From Trematomus loennbergii (Eukaryota > Chordata > Actinopteri > Perciformes > Nototheniidae), in contig JAAOOA010000524.1 in assembly GCA_012861695.1 (NCBI GenBank), positions 777,001 to 841,000 of the forward strand: a stretch of 64,000 nucleotides of DNA, given 5' to 3'. Below the pieces are notes generated by a model, which was given only the letters and a program-made list of their open reading frames with translations, made no database searches and was not told the origin of the DNA. The translations under genes were made by a program, and so were the position numbers. Positions 51,780 through 64,000 of this stretch are shown here, in pieces (position 1 is the stretch's first letter; each line of letters starts with the position of its first letter).

Positions 51780-52150
51780 GGCCTCTCCTCTCTGGCGCGC
51801 GGGGAAGTGCGTCGTTCCTCCTCACATTGTGCAATGGGCCATGCATCTCGCGTTTGTCTGGCGGAGCTCATTAAAACGCTTAATAGATCGGCCCATTTAA
51901 AAGGTGAGAGGGAGCGGGCCGCGCGAGGAAAGTGAAATAGAGAGCCCATTAAACAGCCCTTGTTGTCCCGGAGCGGTGCTCTTTGCCTGCGCTCCGCTTG
52001 GTGTCAGAGCTCCGTATACAAATGCCCCATATCTCCTGCAGTAATGGCCCGGGTCAGGAATCACTGCGCAGAGGTTAGGCATACTCCAAGCTTTTGTTAA
52101 TCGATGCTTTGAACTCGTTTTCCCATGCAAATAAATGACAATAGAGCCCA
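51780..52150. promoter_or_regulatory. Candidate conserved regulatory block in mecom intron 1
   Basis: Repeat-free, GC-richer DNA with dense recognisable motifs: ATTGTGCAAT (C/EBP- or SOX-like) at 51826, 'ctcattaaaacgcttaatag', 'ttaatcgatgctttgaa' and the POU octamer ATGCAAAT at 52125. It looks like vertebrate enhancer DNA. Conservation is not tested. Confidence 0.35.
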
Positions 52151-52944
52151 TTTCTCCTGATAATGGTTAGATTTTTTTGATAAAGTTTCATTTTGTGAAT
52201 CAGGAATTCATTGCATATCAGTCAGTAAATAATGCAAACAACAGCAGGGAAAATCACTCAAGTATTGGGATGCATGTTTGGGAAAATATAACTCATTGCC
52301 ATTTTCACATTATTCAATTAGAGGGAATGAAACATAATTCACATTATCATAAACTATACAAAACATATTATAGTGTTTTTTTTTTCAAGAGGATGAATAT
52401 CCAAAAATGATTTATTTTTATTAACTTGTGACTTTTCTGCACCACTATAAGCAGATCATTTCATATATTTTGCCTACCAAATATTGAACACATTTTTGAT
52501 TAGTCGTGCAGCGATCAAGTAACAATTAAGGACAAATCCATGAATTAGTTGACTTGTTATAAGGGAGAGAAATACATTACTTTACCATATCAGTTTACTT
52601 GAACAAATATTGAATCCACTTAATTTATGGTTTGAATGTAAGATTAAAGCATTTGCATTTGAGTTAATGTGTTTGCTTTGGATGAAAGTTTGGCCCACTC
52701 TAAGTTGAAGTCACATGAAATTATTGTGTGAATAGGTGAACACGCTTCCTGTCATTTACTCTACAAAGGCAACCGTTTTTTACTTTAGTCAAGGATTTAT
52801 AGCAAGTATGTGATCAGTGTACAAAGCTGCAAAACACTGAGTGAACAAGCAGCCGCAGCATTTCTCAGGAACTCTGCTGAATGCTTGCCAAGCCATGGTG
52901 TAAAGCATATCACAGACAAACACACACATTGTACCTGTTTAAGT

Positions 52945-52960
52945 GCGTGTGTGTGTGTGT

Positions 52961-53046
<86 letters not shown>
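52945..53046. repeat. (TG)n microsatellite
   Basis: Interrupted TG tract in mecom intron 1. Confidence 0.96.
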
Positions 53047-53047
<1 letters not shown>

Positions 53048-54068
53048 GGTGAGTTTGGGGTAAGGGGGGGGCAGGTTGATATGACCCTCTCATCTATCAA
53101 CGCCCTCCATCTGTCTGACATGTTGTCCACTTTCCTTGTCTCTTACGATGGGAGAAGCTTCCCCCCCCCCCCCTTGTTTTTTTTAAAATGGCTCTTTTGG
53201 AGGGTCTCTGATGTTAATGAGTCGTCCAGGTTCCGCTCTCAGGGCTGTAAACACAGAGCTGATGAGGTTAGTGGTTTGTTTATGCACTGTTGTCACCCGC
53301 TTGAAGGATGGCCCCTGTCCCGTGCAAAAGGGAGCTTCCAGGCCTTGTCATGGGTCCCCTGAAGGCCCGGCCCCAAGGGTCTTCTCTCCCTCTCTACTCC
53401 CTCTTTTCCAGCTTCTCTCCTGCATTTCAGTCCTTAAAGAGAAATTGATAAAGCTTTAAAGCACTCCGACAAGGTTGTAGTGATCGTGCACAGACACAAT
53501 ACAGAATATTCCAGTTGTTATAGTTTACTTTGAGGTTTATTGAAGTTGTACAATACCAGTTTACTAATACTACTAGCGAGAGGTGTGTGCCCTCCCTCTT
53601 CTGTCACCACCAAGTGTCCAAAATAATACTGCAAGAGTCATCTAAAACAAATAATATGATATGCCAACGAGAAAACATGAATTTGCTTCTACAAATGGCT
53701 GCATGATTTGGTAAATAATTGAGATTATTTTGACTGATATTGCAAGTATGATATACTGTAGTTCAGATTCATGGTCATCATCAAAATATATGAAAATCAT
53801 CATGATTCATATTTAGTAAGGGCATCTGTGTCAATACAAATGTTTTATTAAGTCTGTAAAATATAATGTTATGCCAAGATATTTCTATCATAAAACAATA
53901 CTTCCTCATATTTTATTTGTGCACTAGTCCATGGTGCGATTTAGATACATCTTTTTTAATAATTGTGCAGCCGTACTCCTACACAAGCATTAGTTCTTGA
54001 ATGCTTGCCCTGGTGGCAGGTCAAAGAGTGTGTAGTTGCACTTATGGGTGATATGTTTGTATGTTGAT

Positions 54069-54228
<160 letters not shown>

Positions 54229-54819
54229 GTTGGGGGGTGGTATAGTGCAACGACCCAGACAGGGCAGTGTGGGAACACCAGGGGATGGAGGCCAGGAGCG
54301 AGGGAGGGATGGAGGGAGGGGGGGAGGAGGGGTGTGCAGCAACATGTCAAGCCTGGGAACCGCTGTGTGTTTACCACAGGGAAACCGTACCAACACAGAA
54401 CAATGAGCGAGCCGTAGCCCTCCTAAATAATAAAAAAAAAAGGCATTTCTGCTTTCTTCTCCTCCCCTAAAGGTCATGCAGTCAGAGATAGGGAGTCCAC
54501 ACAAAAAGCCTCCAGTCTGTCGGCAGTCTGGTCTGGCCGAGTGCGGTGCCAAGGCTGAGGTCATTATCAACAGAGCGGTCCCAAGCTAAGCATATTTTTA
54601 TAGATTGTGCTCGTGTGTGTTTGGAGGAGGAGGCGAGCATGTGTGGACGAACCAAGTTCTAGTGCACGAAACAAAAGAGTGTGCGGAGTGTACGCAGTCG
54701 TCAAATGTGTGACAGGCCGCCATTTTCTCATCACAAATTGCTCTGAGATAAATGGCATTTTGCTGAATGGAAAAGTTTACCCGCGGACATCAAACTGATT
54801 TGTGTCGCTATGATGTCTG

Positions 54820-55060
54820 AGGAGTTATAATGTCCACAGATTGCTGATGGTGCGCTTCGCCCGGGCTATTAATGAGGCGGTGTTGAAGTTAGCACTCCTC
54901 GGCGCGCTCGGAGAAAAAGATGTCTGTTAGCTAATTAAAGAAAGTCAATCATTTTATACTCCAATCAATTACCTGAAGCAGGTGGTAGAAACAGGGCCCG
55001 ACACTCTGGCCCCATGTCTCACATCAGCTAACTACCCCGAGTCACTTTACTACATTGTTG
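54820..55060. promoter_or_regulatory. Candidate conserved regulatory block in mecom intron 1
   Basis: Low-repeat stretch with homeodomain/PBX-type sites ('gctaattaaagaaagtcaat', 'caatcaattacctga') next to a GC-rich core ('ggcgcgctcggag'). Judged only by composition and motif density. Confidence 0.33.
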
Positions 55061-56369
55061 AGTGCTTTTACGAGCAGAAAGGCTAAACAACAGGCTTCAT
55101 ATGTCTTTATTCTGGCTGCCAATCTGTGTGTGCTGCACTTTACTTCTGACTGCAGACATGATGTTATGTTTGCGTCATTGTACAGGCTGCAGCTTGATCA
55201 TGTAGCTTTTTTTAAATAGAACATCTCAATTAAAAAACGTTTTATTTGACTTTATTTATATTTTATTTGTTATCATATATGTATTTGTTTATATGATTGT
55301 ATTATGTATTATTATATACATATTTTAATATTTATACTAATAATAAAACATTACATTTTTATAGCGTTTTTTCTCGTGCTCAAATACGCTTTTGTGTAAA
55401 TACTGTATATTTATCTTTTATCTTACGTAGAAAAACACAACAGCATTGCTTAGATAAGGCAAGTATCCTTGTCTTATTTGGTTTCTAAAGTATGTGAAAA
55501 AAATGAGGTTAGATTTTGTAAGTACAAAAAATTGTCATCCAATGTGCATATTTGAAAACCCCTTAATTTCATATATCATCAATATACCTTTGAATGAATT
55601 GCAAATATTTATGGCAATTATGCTAAAGTACTTGTGGACATTTTAATCTTTTGAGTCATCTCATTTAGGGTTGACAGAAAGAAAGAGTGTTTTGTTTTTT
55701 TGCTCTTACACACTTGAGAGAGCACATACTCATAAACAGGAATTACCCAACAATCGCTTTGTGAGCGTGGTGATAACAGTGTGTTCCAGCTCCGCTCGGG
55801 GATCTCCCTGGGTGGAGCAGGCTGGCCCGAGGGATGGTAGGAGTGAGGGGGGGGGGGGGAGTGTCGGTGGAGGAAAGTAACTTCTGATTAAGAGAGGCGA
55901 AACAGGGCATCGGGTCATGCCCATCTGCAGCTGAGAAGGGAGGACAGTTCAGAGAGGTTTGTGTGATTCCTGTACACCTTTCATCTCTGCCACAACAACC
56001 CCTCTCCACCCTGAGGCTCATTAAGCAGCGACCTCTCACCCCGCAGGACGGGAGAGATGAGGGCAGGCGATGTGATCAAAGCTGCGGCCCTTCCTGATGA
56101 AGTTTGCGCCGCAGCACAGTCACCTGATTGGATCCGATAGCTGCTGTCTCTCCTGCGTCTCAGAGCTGAAACACTGATGCTTACAGTGAGAGACACAGAG
56201 AGGAGAAGTCATGACAAGCTGTGAAGGAATTATTAAAGGGGAGATGGTCAGGGACAGGAAGGTCAATCATAGTAAACATGTATTGCTTCTTTTTGATGGT
56301 AGTATCAAAACACTTATATTTTTAACCATTTTCACACAGAGTAAATGCACATTTGAACTCGGTTTGAGA

Positions 56370-56585
56370 AAAAAACAACTTTATTTATCCGAGGGGAAAT
56401 TAGGTTGTTCACTCAGTTGGTATTATACACAACAATACACACACATTAGGTCTTTATATTTATATCTGACAGGGAGCAGTTTGGTGCCTTGCCCATGGGC
56501 TCTGTATTATTTTGTCCGATCGGGACTTGAACCGGAGACCCTTCAGTACTCAAGCCAAGGCGCTACAGACTGAGCTACTGCGCCC
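56370..56585 (-). mobile_element. tRNA-derived SINE with LINE-like tail
   Basis: Read on the minus strand from 56585, the head is tRNA-like: box A TAGCTCAGTCTG and box B GGTTCAAGTCC with the expected spacing. The body leads to a 3' end 'aatttcccctcggataaata' that mirrors the LINE tail at 25.57 kb, so it was probably moved by that LINE. Located in mecom intron 1. It is not a functional tRNA: the head is fused to a body and the acceptor stem is incomplete. Confidence 0.82.
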
Positions 56586-57039
56586 TTAAATGACCACCCC
56601 TCGTAATGCCTCTCACATTCTTAAGTATCTTGCTGCATTAAGACTAGTGCTGCTAATCATGATTAATCCCAAGTTTAAGTTTTACAATTCTAGTATTTAC
56701 TTGTATTTTGGGGGCAGATAAAACAAATGCACGTGTGGTGTTGAAATGCATGAGAAACTGGTCAGAGAAATTAGAGGGTATTTTATTATTATAGAAATTC
56801 TGAATTATTGGCATGAAGTCAGACAATCTTCTGACACTTAGCTAAAGCATGGACTAAGCATACTGCAGCTCTATCTGTTCCTACAGTGGTGACCCTATCA
56901 CTATCTCACACTCAAACAAACGAGCATGCTTCAGCTAAATGCCTTTCGTCCGTCTTCACCACAGGTAGTGATGGTTCTTACTGATGTTTCCAGTCGGTGC
57001 GGTTCATGTCTCTTGTGCTGATTCCTCCGCTTTCTTTGC

Positions 57040-57690
57040 CTTTTCACTGGAATTCATTTGGTAATGTGATTAATTTGCGTTGACGTCTCAAGGTTTCCAG
57101 ATAAATTGCAAGTTTGAGCGCGTTACTGTTCAAATCCCTAATTAAGACCTGTCTCTGATACAAAAGCTCTGTTTTTGGGATCATCGTTCCACTGCATGCT
57201 TCATCGATGTTAACCTCACAGTTCCACTTCCAATCACTCGCCTGAGAAAAAAGGAAACGCCACGTCCCTGTCCTCAGAGATTCTGTCTTGATGACTTCCC
57301 CTCTCCGTGCATGTGTGTGTCTGTGCACCTTGCGTGTGCGCACAAGTGTTGTTGGTCAGCCGGGGTCGCAGCAGAGGAAAGAATGCGGCCGTGGAAAGGA
57401 ATGCAGGGCTGATTAGCGCTTCTTACCTGTAAGTGAACTGGACGTGCCGGCGTGTGATGAGCCCGAGGAAACAAGGGAACAATAGGACAGTAGAGATTCC
57501 TTTCCACGCCGCATTCCAGCGATGCTGCGGCCGGGGCCCCCCGCTCCGAGCTTTGATGAACCCTCCTCGCAGCTTCCTGGGATTGTCGCTCCGCCACAAA
57601 CACAAAAACATAAAGCGGTCGGTGAGCGAGGCCCGGGGAAGAGAGAGCACGGCCCTCCTCAGGATGTCCTGTTTTGATTAGCGTTAGCAT
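57040..57690. promoter_or_regulatory. Candidate conserved regulatory block with inverted repeat
   Basis: 'gtgattaatttgcgttgacg', 'ccagataaattgcaagt' and 'ccctaattaagacc' lie in the first half. The second half (57360-57690) is GC-rich and holds a 22-bp inverted repeat (57381-57403 and 57496-57517) with TEAD-like GGAATG/CATTCC motifs. Confidence 0.35.
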
Positions 57691-60149
57691 CCTAAATCAC
57701 CATAGAAATATTATTCTAACACAGAGAAGAGCTTAGCTGTGACACATCCACTTCTTTCCACTCTGCGACCTGTGGGGTCAGATACACTACAATGAGCCAG
57801 GAATCAAAGGGGTGCTCCTCACCCAGTGATCCGACAGAGGAAATCATGAGAGGAAAACAAGGCGATAAAACGATAGGGAGAGGCTTCAGGGAGAGGCAAC
57901 AGGTGGAGGGTTCTCAGGCCAGTGCTTTCAGAGTTTTCTAAGAACGACCTGACCAATTCTGGAATGACTGTTATCAACAATATATTGGTAGCATCTCTTA
58001 AATGTGCAGCTGTTGTTTCTTTAGTTAGAGGACAGGAAGTGGCAAGAGTTGAAGATGTTTTGAGATCAGAATACTTTATTTATCTTGGGTGGAAATTAAG
58101 TTTGGGACAATTGCTCCATTTTACAATAAATTGAGAAGATATTCTGCTCAATTGAAAGACGGTGTCACTTTATCATAGTGTTTTCAGAAAAATATCCGAG
58201 TGTGTAAAAGCTGATACATTTGTGCTTTTAGTTTGGAATCCAACTTGTGTTTTCTCAGTCTTGTTAAGCCCTTTGTCATACCATTTTTAGGGTGGCAAGC
58301 TTAAAAACGTTGCAAATGAATGTGCCAAAACACATGCAACTGAAGAAACATTTTCACATCTTGACGAAACATGTTTACTTAAAAGCACATGCATAAACAA
58401 AATTCTGTAAGTACAAAACGCTGCAAATAAAAATGTGAAAGTGCTGCAAGAAGCTCAAAACACAAAAGAAACGGGGACACTAAAGTGATGCACACAGCTG
58501 GGACCGGAAATGTTTTGGGCTATTGTAGCGTGTTTGCACCTGTCGGCCCCCATACATGTTTGCTAGAAAACCCTTTACCTAATCTCTTTTTCATTCTTTT
58601 ATGACTCATGGATAGAAAAGTAAGATGTAAACCAGATTCAGGAAAGTAGTTTTTTAAACAGCTGAAATAGCTTAATCTCAAAAACTGAGCTGCTTTCAGT
58701 CGGCTGAACTTCTTGATAAACTGAGGATACTTTCTTATATGTACCATACTGGTGTATTTTGCAGCTCTTACACAGTGTCCTCTTTCAGCCGCCCGCACTA
58801 CATCTCCTCTGTCTCCTGTGGAATCAGGGAGCAGCGAAGCATTGCAGCACGGTTTGTTGTTTTGCTGCTGCTTGAGGGCTTTAGTTTGACAGGAGGGCAC
58901 CACTTTGTTCACCTCAGTGTCCAGAAGGGACCCCTAGGGGCCTCTGGGCCTGGACGTCTCTGTCATGGCTGTGGCAGAACTGAGGCGACGGGGGGGCCGT
59001 GCCGCTCACCGGGTCAGTGGACAAGCTAATCGATTTTATCTCCGTTTCACACACCACGCCAAACCCCTACTGGCCTGATATTCACATGTTCACTGCTCAG
59101 AGGATTAAGCTGCTTCCATCTTCTGTCTCTCGCTTTTTCTCCCACCACATTTCTTTTACTTTGTTTTGTCTACATCTCTTTATCTCCTTCCCTCTCCCCT
59201 TCTCCCCCTTTTTTAAAGAGAGCATTTTAAATTTAGCCTCCATGCCCGTCTCGGGGTTGGCGCTCCCCTCCAGGGAGGCTGCTTCGGGCAGACGGAGGAG
59301 CCCATGTTTTCTCGGCCATTCCTCTGGATGAAGCGTTGGAACAAGGGAATGAAAGCTTATAGGGAAAGGTCTGGAAACTACCCATTCATCAGTGTAAGGA
59401 GATACTGCGCTGACAGTTAGCAGACGGCCAGCCAAGCACAACACGGGACAGCCGCGTGGGCCTGACAGAGCGGGACCAGACCAAACACTCCTCTAATATC
59501 TGTTGGAGGAAATAACATATGTTAGCATTTTAGGCCTTTCAGACGCCGCGCAGAGTGACTTGAGTGTGAACAGTAGAATAAGTGAATGATTACTGGTGCA
59601 ATCATAACTAATATGGTAATAAAGAGGACGGGGGGGGCAACAAAGTGTAGCACATTATGATTACGTACTGTCATTTAAGTAGTGGAGCAAACTGGGGTTA
59701 GTTCAATTATCTTTGTTGAAGGTAAAATACTGAAAAATTGCAAAAAAAACACACAAACATTTTAAAGTTAGACAGTATTAAGGAGTTTATTTGCAACTTT
59801 TTGAGGTAATAAGTGAACTGTGGTACTTTTTCACTGTTTTTTAAAATATTTTATCAGCATTCATGAGTCTCTTTTGTAAGATTTAACTTTTGTACCCTAC
59901 ATTTTCATCAATAATTGTATTGATTGATGTTTTTTGTGTCCTTCCTCTGAGACCCCCTGCCCTCTCACCTTCCCATCAGCCACTGCAGCAGGGCAGAATA
60001 TAGCATACCCCGAGGGCCAGTATCACACGCATGAAAGCAAAGATTTATGTGCACCCATAAACACATGCACCTACACATGTTTGAATATTTATCCATCCTT
60101 AAAAGAGATTTGGACACTCACACGGACATGTATACCTGCTTAGCTGGGA

Positions 60150-60670
60150 TGGGGCAGTGCATGGTGGGACATTGCAGGTGTGAGTCTCTCTGCCCGGCCA
60201 TTAATCGCTGCCATCTGACAGTTCAATCTACGAGGGGCCTGAGCGGAGCAGCCGGCATGGTTACCAGGGCGGGTCATTACTGAGCACGGAGGCAGCCAAT
60301 CGCATCAGCGATCAATGACAAAGGCTGGAGAAGGGGGCAAAAAAAGTGATGGAGAAGTAGAGGGGGTGAGATGTAGGGAGGGGAAGGAGAGGTATGGCAG
60401 GATAAAGGTAGTTATGCCGCTGAAGGTCAGTTCTTGGCTGTGGAGTGGATGACAAACAGGCTGTCAGCCCATGAAATGGAGATATTCATGTGATGCTGCA
60501 CAACTAAAAAATATGGCCCCTCACACACAGACACAGTCATCGCCATAGCAGCTTGATTGAGAATGCAGCGGGGGAATTTAGTGCGAGCCATTGTTTTATG
60601 AATTCCATATACAAGGTGTTGGCAGTCGGCGCCACCCTTTTTTAGTGGTCAGTTTTTCGAGCTGCGCTGT
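60150..60670. promoter_or_regulatory. Candidate conserved regulatory block in mecom intron 1
   Basis: Contains 'ggccattaatcgctgccatc', 'cagccaatcgcatcagcgat', 'caatgacaaagg' and a SOX-like 'gccattgttttatgaattcc'. Few repeats apart from a purine run (60320-60400). Confidence 0.3.
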
Positions 60671-61077
60671 AGTAAAAAGTAATGACTGGCTGCGGAGAAG
60701 AAGAAAAAACCGCCACAGATTCCCAGAGGACCCGCCTCCGCTGCCCACCATGTAACCACGGGGACAGCTGCCATGGCGAATTCCGTCCTCTAGTGTTTAC
60801 CCAGACCCAAGAAGTCCAACTCTAACAGAAGGAATTCCTCACTCTTTAACATTTATCATATTTCATAACCCATTTCCCTTCTCACCCATGTTCCTTCTCA
60901 GAAATGTTTTTCAAATGTTGATGAGGCGATTTGATGTTGTGGGTGACAGTATTTGGCCGGGGCTCTTGATAAAACAACAGTGAGATCTCTTTTTTTTTTC
61001 TTCCCAAGAGGCCTAGAATAGCAGACATGGTCGTTTATCCTGCACTATCTCTCAGCAGATCCACTGGCCCTCTCTCT

Positions 61078-61099
61078 CACACACACACACACACGCACG

Positions 61100-61130
<31 letters not shown>

Positions 61131-61150
61131 ACGCACACGCACACGCACAC
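61078..61150. repeat. (CA)n with GCACAC units
   Basis: CA tract that turns into a (GCACAC)n hexanucleotide run, in mecom intron 1. Confidence 0.95.
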
Positions 61151-62157
61151 TGGCCATCTCAGCGTGGACACCACTGAGTGATGATGAGTCATTATAGAGA
61201 GTGTGCCCTTCGACCTCCTCCAGTCTTTATGGATCGCTCTCTGGCAGAATCATATTCCCTAATGCCAAGTTCCTGTCCATCTGCCGGCCTGTCTGTCAGA
61301 CAGTCAGGCCCCTCGCTCGCCCTCCTATACTCTCTCCCTCTCCCCTGAGTTTCACACACCAGTTCATCCCAGACATCTCTGTTTATTTTAATAACAAACA
61401 GGGAAAATATCTCCCGTTCCCATTACCAAACGTTTGAGTATGATAGTTTTCATGTATCCCATAGCGAGAATAATGGACATAAGTGTTGATTTGTGCAGAT
61501 CATTTTTAGATGAGAAAGGCTCTAAAAATGTATTCAAGGGTGTGTTTTTAAGACGTTTCGTATCACCGCCTATCATGTGGGAGATTCAATTCGCAGATGG
61601 GGAGTCAATGTTGGCGCTATATATTGATTTGTTTAATAGTTAAGCATTTATTTTCTTGCTGTTATTATAAATTAGTGTTATTATTTGAGTTAATTTAAAT
61701 ATTTGACGTTATGTACTTTTGTTATTCTTTTTATTTGAAAGGCAGATTTGGGCACATGGTGATCAGGTATTAATTGGACACAGGTAGAGGTGTGATTAGC
61801 GCACCAGAAAGGGCAAATAGTCCTTTACCAGGAACAGATTCAAAAGTCCCGGCAATAATGTAATTTTTGTGCAGTTTATTTCAATGATTCATATCATACA
61901 GTACTATGACAATGTGTTTCCTACCTTGTGTCTTTCCCTGGTAAAAGACAAATATATACATTATCACCAAGTGCCCTAATCACCCTGTGCCCAAAGCTGC
62001 CTTCAAAATAAAAGCATAGAGAAACTACTTAAATCAACTCAAATAATAACACAAATCAATACAGATGTACAATAACAGCAAGAAAATAAATGTATAACTA
62101 TGAAATAATCTAAAATCAATGAATAGCTCCAACAGATTAATTGTCTATTCATGTCAG

Positions 62158-63098
62158 TGTTGGACAAATACTCAGATCCTAGTACAAATGCTGTGGTCCT
62201 AAAATACTCCATTATAAGTAAAAGTCCTGGTTTAAAATTGTTACTGAAGTAAATGTACATAAGTCTTATCGAATAAATGCAGTGTTGTAGTCAAGACACC
62301 AATTCACGAGTCCAAGTCATTCTGATCCCCAGTTTTCGAGTCCAAGTCCGAGTCACCTAGGGAGAGTCGGAGTCGATCCTTAGAGTAATGTGTTATGGAG
62401 CCTTCTCTTCAATATTCTTTCCACATAACGAGCATTTTGCGCTGTTCTTTCCCAATGTGGAAGCAGAATGTGTGAAAGCATACAGCACGATGCGGGGTGT
62501 GTCTCTGGACATCTCTAGACTGGAATAGCGCGCGCCCAGTACGTGAACTCGCATCGCAGGTGCACACGCCAGGACAGGGTACATCTGACTCGAGACAAAA
62601 CTTGCTCGAATCCGAGTCCAAGTCGGAGCGTCAATGTACAAGTCGAGTCCGAGTCATCGTGGGTGAAAATTCATGAGTCCGAGTCAGAGTCATCGTGCGC
62701 GAGAATTCACGAGTCCGAGTCAAGTCCACGTCAATCAGGGTGCGAGTCCGAGTCGAGTCACGAGTCCCAAAAATCGGCACTCGAGTACTCCATCTCTGAT
62801 AAATGTACTTCAAGTATCACAAGTTATAGTACTCATTATGCAGAGTTGATCTTTTCACAGTATTATATTATTATGTTTATTATATTATCCGTTTTATACA
62901 TGTAAGAGTATTGTAGTTTGTCGATGTAGAACAAATATAGATACACGTACCATATCATGTCTTGTGTTAAAATAAATGTGTAAAAAGTAAAATATTTGCA
63001 TCTGAAATGTAGTGGAGTAGAAGTATAAAGTAGCTTTAAATGGTACAAACAGTACAAACAGTTCAATACTTGAGTAAATGTACTTTCCACCACTGATT
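62158..63098. mobile_element. High-copy teleost repeat with nested GAGTCC-rich element
   Basis: The outer repeat begins 'gttggacaaatactcagatc' and ends 'actttccaccactga'. Between 62278 and 62805 sits a different element starting 'cagtgttgtagtcaagacac' and made largely of degenerate GAGTCCGAGTC/AGTCCAAGTC repeats. In mecom intron 1. Confidence 0.6.
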
Positions 63099-64000
63099 CT
63101 AACCTCCATGCACTTCAATGTTAAAATTGTCATGCAGTAATCTAATACATCTCGTCACATGTAAATGTTTTCCCTCCATCTACTTCCTCACTTACTTGTG
63201 GTAATTCCTCAGTGCACAGAGAACAAGCAGTTTCTACACATCCTCTTCTCCTTTCCTGTTACTTTGTTAATCCAATACAATGCCGAGGGTTTTCTGTGTA
63301 GATCAAGCTGCTAATATGTTTTTGTGTAGGCGCTAGCATTTGATCCTTCTCTCGACAAATGCAATTTGTTTGTCCTGATTTGATCAGCTGTAGCAGCGTA
63401 GTTCCATGCAGGTAAACCTCGATAGGAGTTAAATGCTTGTGCGTAGAGGGGAAACTCTATTACAGGTGTCCTGGACCGTGGGGGCCCTGCTGCTCTGATG
63501 AAATGCTCTTTGGGTGTTAACGCAATTGTGACTTCGCCCTAGCCTGGAGACTAGCCACCTCTGGGGGCTTTAAGAACTGGCTCTAAAAGGCAGAAAACAA
63601 AGTCTGGATCTCAGACGTACAATTACAATGTTGGAAACTTTGACGGGCACTTCCTGATGTATCATCCGCTGGGACTCCAGAGAATGACGCTGTATAATTT
63701 TGGTAATGTTTTTGTGGAATAAGCATTGTTGTATGTGTGCACAGTGCAATGCGACTGGTAAAGTGGTATTGCTCCACAGCCAATGAAATATAGCTTACAT
63801 GTGTTTACCAATTACATGGAACCTACAATATAACACTCTAGCAAGCAGGCATTAGCATTGGTAACACGGCTGCCGGTGAAAACAGGGAAACATGGCTCTT
63901 TGACTGAGAGTTAAGACTTTCTGTTAAATTAGGAATCCATAGGGGCAATAGGATTCTGTTTCTTTGTGACTTTGCACTCATTCGAGGAAATAACACTGCT

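Noticed and set aside
56519..56585. A functional tRNA gene on the minus strand
   Set aside because: Boxes A and B are present, but the sequence continues into a SINE body and LINE-like tail, and the 3' half of the acceptor stem is missing.

Overview
The window looks like nuclear DNA from a ray-finned (teleost) fish. Three genes give vertebrate protein matches with normal GT-AG exons. The rest is typical of a compact teleost genome: very many (CA)n/(TG)n tracts, several short inverted-repeat transposons (MITEs), tRNA-derived SINEs with a 'ttttatccaaagcgactta' tail, and a 5'-truncated non-LTR retrotransposon. There is no bacterial-style gene organisation, CRISPR array or free-standing RNA gene.

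Layout, all genes on the + strand. (1) 5458-8355: three exons of scn2b, the voltage-gated sodium channel beta-2 subunit (Ig domain, membrane helix, short tail). The signal-peptide exon was not found. (2) 8356-20934: spacer rich in repeats, with a possible far polyadenylation site at 13314 and CT-rich DNA before the next gene. (3) 20935-34353: five exons of scn4b, the beta-4 subunit, with a 9.7-kb first intron holding a LINE fragment, two SINEs, nested MITEs and a minisatellite. (4) 34354-49331: spacer of old transposons, with several CTCF-like motifs. (5) 49332-49368: first coding exon of mecom (MDS1-EVI1/PRDM3), only 37 nt. The remaining 14.6 kb is the start of its first intron and has low-repeat, homeobox/SOX-motif-rich blocks that resemble conserved regulatory DNA.

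The two channel genes are a tandem paralogous pair, as in other vertebrates. Both encode single-pass Ig-domain partners of sodium channel alpha subunits, each with the extra Cys used to crosslink to alpha. Mecom encodes an unrelated zinc-finger/PR-domain regulator; the exon seen carries only its NuRD-binding N-terminal peptide.

Main points for a second look: scn4b intron 2 begins with a CA tract 5 nt after the donor and ends with a TG tract touching the acceptor AG, the teleost (AC)m...(GT)n intron architecture; three exons of scn2b and scn4b each lack one base, always one G of a G run, which looks like assembly error rather than gene death; the beta-4 cytoplasmic segment that acts as an open-channel blocker in mammals has lost its net positive charge here; and a 22-bp inverted repeat with TEAD-like motifs lies in mecom intron 1. 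I found no convincing wholly new biological system.
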